From RGIG995 sp045635765 (GTDB taxonomy: Bacteria; Bacillota; Clostridia; Oscillospirales; UBA644): a stretch of DNA of 6,628 nt. The translations under genes and the position numbers were made by a program. The notes beneath the pieces are model-generated. The model searched no databases and was not told the DNA's origin. It worked only from the letters and a program-made list of their open reading frames with translations. Location: assembly GCA_045635765.1 (NCBI GenBank), contig JAZTWH010000051.1, forward strand, positions 1-6,628, read 5' to 3'. Positions within the stretch are counted from its first letter, which is position 1. The number at the start of each line of letters is the position of its first letter. This document shows positions 1 through 4,525 of this stretch, one piece after another.

Positions 1-127
1 TCCGACTTGTATTCCGAGGTAATACCACAGTTTTTCGATATAGGCTCCCTTGCTGTTTTCTGGCTGCAAGGTTAGTAACAAATCTGCAGAAAATTCACAG
101 CTCAGTAAAGATTCCACTCGCAGAAAG

Positions 128-156
128 AAAAAAAGAAAAACCCGGAAACCCTTCCG
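128..156 (-). terminator. Possible weak intrinsic terminator
   Basis: Read on the minus strand, a 5-bp stem CGGAA/TTCCG (bases 152-156 with 143-147) and a 4-base loop is followed by GG and then a T-rich run of about 15 bases broken by one C. It lies about 350 bases downstream of the pncC stop codon and could end that transcript. The stem is short and two G residues separate it from the T-run, so this is a tentative call. Confidence 0.3.
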
Positions 157-243
157 CCTCCTTTGCTTTTGTTTTACCGGGCGTTCACACCACCTACTTC
201 CCGCAGGACGACGAAAGGTCTGCCGGGAAGCAGGGGCAGGCAC

Positions 244-270
244 TCCCTGAGGGCAGCCCGCCCTCAGGGA
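244..270. repeat. Perfect 11-bp inverted repeat (hairpin)
   Basis: The arms TCCCTGAGGGC (244-254) and GCCCTCAGGGA (260-270) are exact reverse complements around the 5-base loop AGCCC. No T-run follows on either strand, so it does not look like a classical intrinsic terminator. The right arm is part of the 37-bp tandem duplication, so the second repeat unit carries a diverged copy of that arm. It could be a REP-like element, a stabilising 3' structure on the pncC transcript, or a trace of repeat expansion. Confidence 0.7.
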
Positions 271-327
271 TGCAAAAGGTTTGCGGGGGGCAGCCCGCCC
301 TCAGTGATGCAGAAGGTTTGCCGAGGG
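251..327. repeat. 37-bp tandem duplication, two units
   Basis: Unit one (251-287) and unit two (288-about 327) both begin GGGCAGCCCGCCCTCAG. Over the first 34 aligned positions they differ at two: GGGATGCAAAAGG in unit one against GTGATGCAGAAGG in unit two. Unit two also gains bases near its end (TTTGCCGAGGG against TTTGCGGG). Each unit contains one copy of the AGGTTTGCC-type motif. Slippage or unequal recombination is the likely origin. Confidence 0.75.
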
Positions 328-350
328 GTCAGGGTTCCGGGGTTCCAGGG
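325..350 (+). other. Predicted G-quadruplex motif
   Basis: Four runs of three or four G residues, at 325-328, 332-334, 339-342 and 348-350, are separated by loops of 3, 4 and 5 bases (TCA, TTCC, TTCCA). This fits the usual G3+N1-7 pattern. A further set of three G-runs lies at 363-366, 372-374 and 379-382. The G-rich strand is the plus strand, which is the template strand for leftward transcription out of pncC. That a quadruplex forms in the cell is inference. Confidence 0.5.
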
Positions 351-387
351 TTTCAGAGTTCCGGGGTTTCAGGGTTCCGGGGTTTCT
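332..387 (+). repeat. Octamer tandem repeat, seven copies of GGGTTYCR
   Basis: Seven successive 8-base units read without gaps: GGGTTCCG, GGGTTCCA, GGGTTTCA, GAGTTCCG, GGGTTTCA, GGGTTCCG, GGGTTTCT. A degenerate partial unit (AGGGGTCA, 324-331) precedes them. The units vary mainly at positions 6 and 8. An 8-base unit is not a multiple of three, so copy-number change would shift any reading frame through it, which argues against a coding role. The pattern suits a slippage-prone minisatellite. Confidence 0.85.
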
Positions 388-511
388 GTCCCTCCCTTGG
401 GCACAGAAAATTTCGGCCCCCTTGGGGCTTAAAAGGTTTGCCGGGGTTTTCGTTTTTCCCTTGGGGTGACAGAGGGTCTGACGGTGGGCGGGGGTTTGTC
501 CTCTTTTTTGG

Positions 512-997
512 TTAAAGGAGGTTTGCCAGGGTTTGAAAAACGTGATCGACGGCGGCCAGACGGACCGCTTGCCGTCCCGGGGCGTTGAAGTGTTTGGTTT
601 CGGTGACAACCTTTCCGTTCAGGGAAAAGCCAAAGCAAACGGTGCCTACGGGTTTTTCTGCCGTGCCGCCTCCGGGGCCGGCAATGCCGCTGACGGCGAC
701 GCCCACCTGGGCTTGGTTTTCCCGGGCGACGCCCATGGCCATTTCTCTGACCGTCTCTTCGCTGACGGCACCGTAGGTGGTCAGGGTGTCGGGGCAGACT
801 CCCAAAAGCGTTTGCTTTGCCTCATTGGAATAGGTGATAAAGGATGCGTTGAGCACCTTCGAGGCGTTGGGGACGTCCACTAATGTTGCACAGACCAAGC
901 CTCCGGTGCAGGATTCGGCAAAGGATACGGTCCATCCTTGTTCCATCAGCTTGTTGACCGTATTTTCCGTGGCCTTTCGCATTTTATTTTGGTCCAT
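512..997 (-). CDS. pncC: Nicotinamide-nucleotide amidase (CinA C-terminal domain type)
   Basis: A protein of 161 residues that should deamidate nicotinamide mononucleotide to nicotinic acid mononucleotide and ammonia in cytoplasmic NAD recycling. The family signature AESCTGG is at residues 27-33, YSNEAK at 56-61, SGIAGPGGG at 103-111 and EKPVGTV at 114-120. Known family members use a conserved serine and lysine, and the serine of AESCTGG fits the nucleophile. The length matches stand-alone PncC proteins, and the N-terminal molybdopterin-binding-like domain of full CinA is absent. The start is ATG at 997, with AAGGAGAG six bases upstream (1004-1011). It lies 56 bases after the small membrane-protein gene, with a hairpin between them, so it may be the last gene of the oadB transcript. 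The last residues (QTLANLL) fall in a copy of the AGGTTTGCC-type repeat that recurs downstream, so the C-terminal end may have been shaped by that repeat. Confidence 0.93.
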   Translation of the reverse strand: MDQNKMRKATENTVNKLMEQGWTVSFAESCTGGLVCATLVDVPNASKVLNASFITYSNEAKQTLLGVCPDTLTTYGAVSEETVREMAMGVARENQAQVGVAVSGIAGPGGGTAEKPVGTVCFGFSLNGKVVTETKHFNAPGRQAVRLAAVDHVFQTLANLL

Positions 998-1003
998 AAA
1001 ATA

Positions 1004-1011
1004 CTCTCCTT
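1004..1011 (-). promoter_or_regulatory. pncC ribosome binding site, able to pair upstream
   Basis: On the minus strand AAGGAGAG stands six bases before the pncC ATG and sets that start. Seven of its bases (1005-1011) can pair exactly with TCTCCTT at 1019-1025, with a 7-base loop. Those same bases form one arm of the stronger 9-bp hairpin at 1018-1047, so the two pairings exclude each other. The site is free when the upstream hairpin forms and hidden when it does not. That this controls pncC is inference. Confidence 0.6.
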
Positions 1012-1017
1012 AAGAGA

Positions 1018-1047
1018 AAAGGAGATACGGGTCGGCGCATCTCCTTT
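1018..1047 (-). terminator. Hairpin between the oadG-like gene and pncC: terminator or attenuator
   Basis: The arms AAAGGAGAT (1018-1026) and ATCTCCTTT (1039-1047) pair perfectly over 9 bp around a 12-base loop. On the minus strand, the direction of transcription, the stem runs into TTTTCTCTT, a weak T-run. On the plus strand it is followed by TGTTTTTTTATTTTTT, a much stronger one, although no plus-strand gene is seen ahead of it. It could therefore be a partial terminator that lowers pncC expression, or a stop for antisense transcription. It begins seven bases after the stop codon of the small gene, so a terminating ribosome would cover its first arm. Confidence 0.55.
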
Positions 1048-1053
1048 GTTTTT

Positions 1054-1188
1054 TTATTTTTTCTTGGTGGTTACTCGATTTAAAATTGTAACCGTAAGAA
1101 TGATGGCGAGGGTGACGATAAAAATCCCGAGCATACCTTTGCCCATGTAGGGGAGGGATTCCAGAAGGGCTTGAACGTTAAACTGCAT
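1054..1188 (-). CDS. Small OadG-like single-pass membrane protein
   Basis: A 44-residue frame from ATG at 1188 to TAA at 1054, with AAGGAGG seven bases before the start (1196-1202), overlapping the end of the oadB-like gene. It begins MQFNVQALLES. A motif GKGMLGIF at residues 16-23 leads into a single hydrophobic segment ending near residue 36, then the basic tail NRVTTKKK. This resembles the N-terminal transmembrane part of OadG, the gamma subunit of sodium-pump decarboxylases, which usually has about 80 residues including a soluble tail that helps bind zinc or the carboxyltransferase. That tail is missing. Very small OadG-related subunits beside oadB genes are known in anaerobic Bacillota. 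It probably helps assemble or anchor the beta subunit. The call rests on position, topology and the short motif, since the protein is too small for a firm homology claim. Confidence 0.8.
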   Translation of the reverse strand: MQFNVQALLESLPYMGKGMLGIFIVTLAIILTVTILNRVTTKKK

Positions 1189-1204
1189 ACGATTGCCTCC
1201 TTAT

Positions 1205-2380
1205 TTACGCTAAGAATGAGAGGATCAGGCCTCCGGCGATGACCGAGGCCACCTGCCCGGAAACGTTGACGCCGATGGCGTGCATCAGCAGGAAGTTCTG
1301 ATCGTCTTCCGCAAGTCCCATTTTGTTGACCACCCGGCCGGCCATGGGGAAGGCGGAAATGCCGGCGGCACCGATCATGGGGTTGATCTTTTTCTTCAGG
1401 AAAAGATTCATTATCTTTGCGATCATAATTCCGCCGAAGGTATCAAAGATAAAGGCGAACAGTCCCAGTCCCATGATCAGCAGGGTTTCCCATTGCAGGA
1501 ATTCGTCTGCCTTCATCTGGAAGGCGATGGTGATGCCCAAAAAGATGGTAATGAGATTTGCCAGGACCTTTTGGGCCGTTTCGGAAAGGGAGTTCAGAAC
1601 GCCACATTCCCGGATTAGATTCCCGAACATCAAAAATCCAATGAGGGAAACTGCATCGGGGGCAACGAAGCCGACGATGATGGTGACCACGATGGGGAAG
1701 AGGATGCGGGTGGCCTTGGAAACGTCCCGTGCTCCCGAATCGTCCATGCGGATCAGCCGTTCCTTCTTGGTGGTGCAGGTCTTGATGACCACCGGCTGGA
1801 TAAGGGGAACCAACGCCATGTAGGAATAGGCGGCGACCATGATGGCTGCAAGATAGCTGGAGTTCAGGGTCTGGGCCACGAAAATGGCGGTGGGGCCGTC
1901 TGCGGCACCGATAATGGCAATGGATGCGGCATCGTTCAGATCAAAGCCCACAAAGGATGCCAGGCACAGGGTAAAGAAGATTCCGAACTGTGCGGCGGCA
2001 CCGAAAAGCATATATTTGGGATTGCGAAGCAGGGGGCCGAAGTCAATCATGGCTCCGATGCCGATAAACAAAATCAGGGGCATCAGCTCGCCGTTGTCAA
2101 TGCCGATGCTGAACAGCCGTTCCAGGGTGTGGAAGGCTCCGTTCTGAGCCACGGCTTCCATTTCTCCCGCTTCGTTGGCGATCCACTCAATTCCGGGCAG
2201 ATTTACAAGAATCGCACCGAATCCCATAGGCAGCAGCAGGGTGGGCTCCATGTCCTTTTTTATGGCAAGATAGATCAGAACGCCGCCGATGATCCACATG
2301 ACGATCTGCTTGACGATGAGCATGGGATCTGCCTGCATTTGTTCGATGATCGGTTGGAACAGGTCAAGAATAATGTCCAT
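1205..2380 (-). CDS. oadB: Sodium ion-translocating decarboxylase, beta subunit
   Basis: An integral membrane protein of 391 residues, close to the usual size for OadB/GcdB/MmdB. The family decarboxylates carboxybiotin brought by the biotin carrier and couples this to sodium export. Visible family features are a hydrophobic N-terminal third, GAADGPTAIF at residues 158-167 with the essential aspartate at 161, FGNLIRECGV at 252-261, FPMAGRVV at 344-351, and NVSGQVAS at 372-379 near the end. Many hydrophobic stretches fit a polytopic protein. ATG at 2380 has AAGGAGAA five bases upstream (2386-2393) and lies about 50 bases below a strong promoter. The next gene is the small OadG-like protein, 16 bases away. 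No carboxyltransferase alpha subunit or biotin carrier is in the window, so the substrate (oxaloacetate, methylmalonyl-CoA, glutaconyl-CoA or malonate) cannot be told; the symbol marks the family only. Confidence 0.95.
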   Translation of the reverse strand: MDIILDLFQPIIEQMQADPMLIVKQIVMWIIGGVLIYLAIKKDMEPTLLLPMGFGAILVNLPGIEWIANEAGEMEAVAQNGAFHTLERLFSIGIDNGELMPLILFIGIGAMIDFGPLLRNPKYMLFGAAAQFGIFFTLCLASFVGFDLNDAASIAIIGAADGPTAIFVAQTLNSSYLAAIMVAAYSYMALVPLIQPVVIKTCTTKKERLIRMDDSGARDVSKATRILFPIVVTIIVGFVAPDAVSLIGFLMFGNLIRECGVLNSLSETAQKVLANLITIFLGITIAFQMKADEFLQWETLLIMGLGLFAFIFDTFGGIMIAKIMNLFLKKKINPMIGAAGISAFPMAGRVVNKMGLAEDDQNFLLMHAIGVNVSGQVASVIAGGLILSFLA

Positions 2381-2438
2381 TCCGCTTCTCCTTCGTTTTC
2401 CTTATTTACAAGTATTATATGGACGGGCAACTTTTTAA

Positions 2439-2467
2439 AGTATACCATATCCCTAGAAAATTTGCAA
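2439..2467 (-). promoter_or_regulatory. Sigma-A-type promoter with extended -10 for the oadB-like operon
   Basis: On the minus strand TTGCAA (2462-2467) and TATACT (2439-2444) are separated by exactly 17 bases, and TGG directly before TATACT gives an extended -10 (TGN). Transcription would start near 2431-2433, leaving an untranslated leader of about 50 bases, too short for most riboswitches. The terminator of the upstream gene ends about 55 bases before the -35, so the two units should be transcribed separately. No operator palindrome is obvious. Confidence 0.75.
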
Positions 2468-2501
2468 GACTTTTCACACGAATTTCAAAAATAAAAGAAT
2501 C

Positions 2502-2521
2502 GGGGAAACGCGCCCCCCCCC
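2502..2521 (-). other. Poly-G tract (C9 on plus) and short second hairpin
   Basis: Directly after the T-run of the terminator, the minus strand has nine G residues (2513-2521). Four of them can pair with CCCC (2502-2505) over a 7-base loop, followed by GATTCTTTTATTTTT. This could be a weak back-up terminator. Nine identical bases beside an eight-base A/T run are also a likely slippage site. Confidence 0.35.
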
Positions 2522-2554
2522 AAAAAAAAGATCCCGTTCCGAAAGAACGGGATC
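2522..2554 (-). terminator. Intrinsic terminator of the glgP-GH13 unit
   Basis: A perfect 10-bp stem, GATCCCGTTC paired with GAACGGGATC (2545-2554 and 2530-2539), has a 5-base loop and is followed on the minus strand by eight T residues (2522-2529). It starts six bases after the stop codon of the GH13 gene. The plus strand has no T-run after the stem, so it acts only on leftward transcription. Confidence 0.95.
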
Positions 2555-2560
2555 GGGGGA

Positions 2561-4513
2561 TCATCCTTCAAAAATGACGACGGACAGGGGCGGGAGGGAC
2601 AGAGTCTTGGAAAACCGCTTTCGGGTGATCAGGTCGGTCCGGGGCTCTTCCAGTTCCACCTGTACTTCCGTTCGTCCGCAGTGGACTGCCACCGTGATGG
2701 GCGAATGGAGACCGTTTGACCGCCGGTAGATCACAAGTCCTTGGTCTGCAAACAGGATCTCCAGGGTCCCTTCCCGGAATACCGGGTGGTCTTTTCGGAT
2801 CTTCCCCAGGATCTTGACTCGATCCCGAAGGAAGGTGTCTTCCTTGCCCCAAGGATAAAATTGGCGGTTGAGGGGATCGTGTCCCCCTTCCATGCCTGCT
2901 TCGTCCCCGTAATAGACCGAGGGAATCCCCGGAAGGGTAAACATCAGAACGTCGGCGACTGCCAACCGTTGCTTGGCCAAGGCCCGTTCCTCGTCGGTCA
3001 GGGTAAGGGCCACCTGCCCCGCCGGGTCCTTGGGAAGCTCCACGCCGCTGAGCACCGTCAGCACCCGGGGGGTATCGTGTGTTCCGATGAGATTCATGGC
3101 ACAATGAAGGCCCCAGGGGGGATAGTTTTCCATCAGCCCGTTCATGGACTCGGCAAAGGCTTCACTGTCCCCCGTCTGCACGAAGGCCAGGACCGCGTCC
3201 TTGAGAACGTAGTTCATCACGCTGTCCAGCTGAGAGCCCAAAAGATATCTTCGGCGTAGCCCGTAGGACTCCTTGTTGGTGGCGTCTTCCCACACTTCTC
3301 CGAGAAACAGGGCGTCGGGCTTCTCTTCCTTGATGGCGTTTCGGGCTTTTTCCAAAAATTCGTCGGGAAGCTCGTCGGCCACGTCGAAACGCCAGCCGTC
3401 TGCTCCGGCCTTTAGCCAACGGCGTAGAATCCCTTGCTCTCCCGTAATGTATTCCAGATAGTCCGGGTTGGCTTCGTCCACCTCCGGAAGCAACGGGATG
3501 CCCCACCAGGCTTCGTAATCCTTGGGCCATTCCTGGAACTTAAACCAGGGATAATAGGGAGACTCCTTGGATTGATAGGCCCCCGGGCCGGGGTAGGTGC
3601 CGTATTTGTTGAAATAAATACTGTCCTCCCCCGTATGGCTGAATACCCCGTCCAAAATAATTCGGATGCCTCGGCTCCGGGCGGCGGCACAAAGGGCCTT
3701 GAAGTCGGCCTCCGTCCCCAGGAAGGGGTCGATTTTTTCGTAGTCGGCCGTGTCGTATCGATGATTGGAATGGGCTTCAAAGATGGGATTCAGATAGAGA
3801 GCGGTTACGGAAAGCTCCTTTAAGTAGTCCAGCTTTTCTTCGATTCCCTTCAGATTTCCTCCGAAAAAGTCGGTGGTGTCCAGGTCTCCGTTTTCCTCCC
3901 GTTTCCAGGTGGGCAATTCCCCCTCGGAACGCAGGGTCGCGTATTCCTTTCCCGGAGGCAGGACCCGTTCCCCCGCCCGGCAAAACCGATCGGGGAAAAT
4001 TTGATAAAAGGTCCCTCCCGTCCAGCCCCGGGGAATGGCAGCGTCGGAATCGTAGACCGTGACCTGCCAGGCCGCCGGATTCTCCCGTCCGCAAACGGGA
4101 CGGTTTTTGGCGTCTCTGCCGTAGACCGTCATCCCATTCCCCGTTTCATAGCCAAAGGTGTACCAATAAATCCCCGGAGTGTCGGGGGTGACCCGGGCCG
4201 TCCAGCGTTGATACTGACGGATGTTTTCACAAAATTCAAATTCGATCTCCCGTGCGGGCTTCCCGTCCTTGGAAAACCACAGAGTGATGTTCCGGGGACA
4301 GTCCCCCCGGGGAATGAGAAGGGACAGGCACAGCTCCGTCCCCGCCCCAATCGCTCCTATCGGAGAGCGGTAAAAAGAATCCCGGGAGTCAAAGAGAAGC
4401 CCCCGTTGATGATCCGAAATGGCCGGAACCCCGTTGTCCCCTTCGGAGCCGGAGCCTTGAGGCTCCGCAGGGCCGCCCCTCAGCTCGGGATGCTCTGCAA
4501 CGGCCGGGGTCAC
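2561..4513 (-). CDS. GH13 alpha-glycosidase, neopullulanase/cyclomaltodextrinase-like
   Basis: A 650-residue enzyme counted from GTG at 4513; no signal peptide is visible, so it should be cytoplasmic. It would hydrolyse alpha-1,4 (possibly also alpha-1,6) links in malto-oligosaccharides, cyclodextrins or phosphorylase limit dextrins. A beta-sandwich-like N-terminal domain (about 38-155) precedes the barrel. Motifs include FYQIFPDRF (169-177), NHRYDTADY (250-258), DGVFSH (288-293), LPEVD (342-346), GWRFDVADE with nucleophile Asp377 (373-381), GEVW with acid/base Glu406 (405-408), and THD with Asp480 (478-480). All three GH13 catalytic acids are present. The frame stays open to an ATG at 4627, but GTG at 4513 is preferred: it overlaps the phosphorylase stop as GTGA and has GGAGG seven bases upstream. 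The first 37 residues or so are a Pro/Gly/Glu-rich stretch before the conserved LLFDSRDSFYRSP. No later ATG, GTG or TTG lies between, so the extension seems real unless an ATT start is used. Exact specificity is not readable. Confidence 0.92.
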   Translation of the reverse strand: MTPAVAEHPELRGGPAEPQGSGSEGDNGVPAISDHQRGLLFDSRDSFYRSPIGAIGAGTELCLSLLIPRGDCPRNITLWFSKDGKPAREIEFEFCENIRQYQRWTARVTPDTPGIYWYTFGYETGNGMTVYGRDAKNRPVCGRENPAAWQVTVYDSDAAIPRGWTGGTFYQIFPDRFCRAGERVLPPGKEYATLRSEGELPTWKREENGDLDTTDFFGGNLKGIEEKLDYLKELSVTALYLNPIFEAHSNHRYDTADYEKIDPFLGTEADFKALCAAARSRGIRIILDGVFSHTGEDSIYFNKYGTYPGPGAYQSKESPYYPWFKFQEWPKDYEAWWGIPLLPEVDEANPDYLEYITGEQGILRRWLKAGADGWRFDVADELPDEFLEKARNAIKEEKPDALFLGEVWEDATNKESYGLRRRYLLGSQLDSVMNYVLKDAVLAFVQTGDSEAFAESMNGLMENYPPWGLHCAMNLIGTHDTPRVLTVLSGVELPKDPAGQVALTLTDEERALAKQRLAVADVLMFTLPGIPSVYYGDEAGMEGGHDPLNRQFYPWGKEDTFLRDRVKILGKIRKDHPVFREGTLEILFADQGLVIYRRSNGLHSPITVAVHCGRTEVQVELEEPRTDLITRKRFSKTLSLPPLSVVIFEG

Positions 4514-4525
4514 GTTGCTGCCTCC
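4510..4525 (-). promoter_or_regulatory. Stop-start overlap and ribosome binding site joining glgP to the GH13 gene
   Basis: The minus strand reads GGAGG (4521-4525), seven bases, then GTGA, in which GTG (4511-4513) starts the GH13 enzyme and TGA (4510-4512) ends the phosphorylase. The binding site lies within the last phosphorylase codons. This arrangement is typical of translational coupling and decides the GH13 start. Confidence 0.8.

Larger units (their letters stand above)
1..511. other. Intergenic, repeat-rich region with no supported gene
   Basis: No frame here shows a recognisable protein family. The region has two parts. Bases 1-180 are of mixed composition with an A-rich stretch near 121-140. 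Bases about 200-511 are GC-rich and built from short direct and inverted repeats, listed separately. Long open frames cross the GC-rich part in several phases on both strands, as expected of low-complexity GC-rich DNA, and their translations are themselves repetitive. At the left edge two frames are open to the boundary: a plus frame that stops with TAG at 73-75, and a minus frame that stays open from about 243 to base 1. Either could be the end of a neighbouring gene, but neither has a clear start signal or known motif inside the window. Confidence 0.6.
214..531. repeat. Dispersed AGGTTTGCC-type repeat, five copies
   Basis: The plus strand carries five versions of a motif close to AAAAGGTTTGCCGGGG, at 214-227 (AAAGGTCTGCCGGG), 274-288 (AAAAGGTTTGCGGGG), 311-328 (AGAAGGTTTGCCGAGGGG), 431-446 (AAAAGGTTTGCCGGGG) and 514-531 (AAAGGAGGTTTGCCAGGG). 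Spacing is irregular: about 60, 37, 120 and 83 bases. The last copy lies inside the 3' end of pncC, where its complement encodes the final residues and the stop codon. The 431-446 copy therefore looks like a duplicate of the end of pncC. I do not recognise the repeat as a named family. Confidence 0.6.

Noticed and set aside
158..165. AAAGGAGG on the minus strand as a ribosome binding site for a leftward gene
   Set aside because: No ATG, GTG or TTG occurs at a usable distance after it.
251..387. CRISPR array
   Set aside because: The repeats are gapless octamers or a two-unit tandem duplication, with no unique spacers of regular length and no cas genes.
1..511. tRNA, rRNA or insertion sequence in the left region
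   Set aside because: No cloverleaf with a TTCGA-type T-loop context, no rRNA signature, and no transposase or terminal inverted repeats with flanking duplications were seen.
301..638. Minus-strand open frames across the repeats and the pncC end
   Set aside because: Their translations are repetitive and Pro/Arg-rich, they overlap conserved pncC sequence in another frame, and they lack ribosome binding sites with family support.
2381..2438. Riboswitch in the oadB leader
   Set aside because: The leader is only about 50 bases and shows no conserved aptamer-like helices or terminator.
2414..2442. Second promoter for oadB using TATAAT at 2414-2419
   Set aside because: The -10 is perfect, but the hexamer 17 bases upstream (ATACTT) is a poor -35. 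The site at 2439-2467 is much better; a minor second start cannot be excluded.
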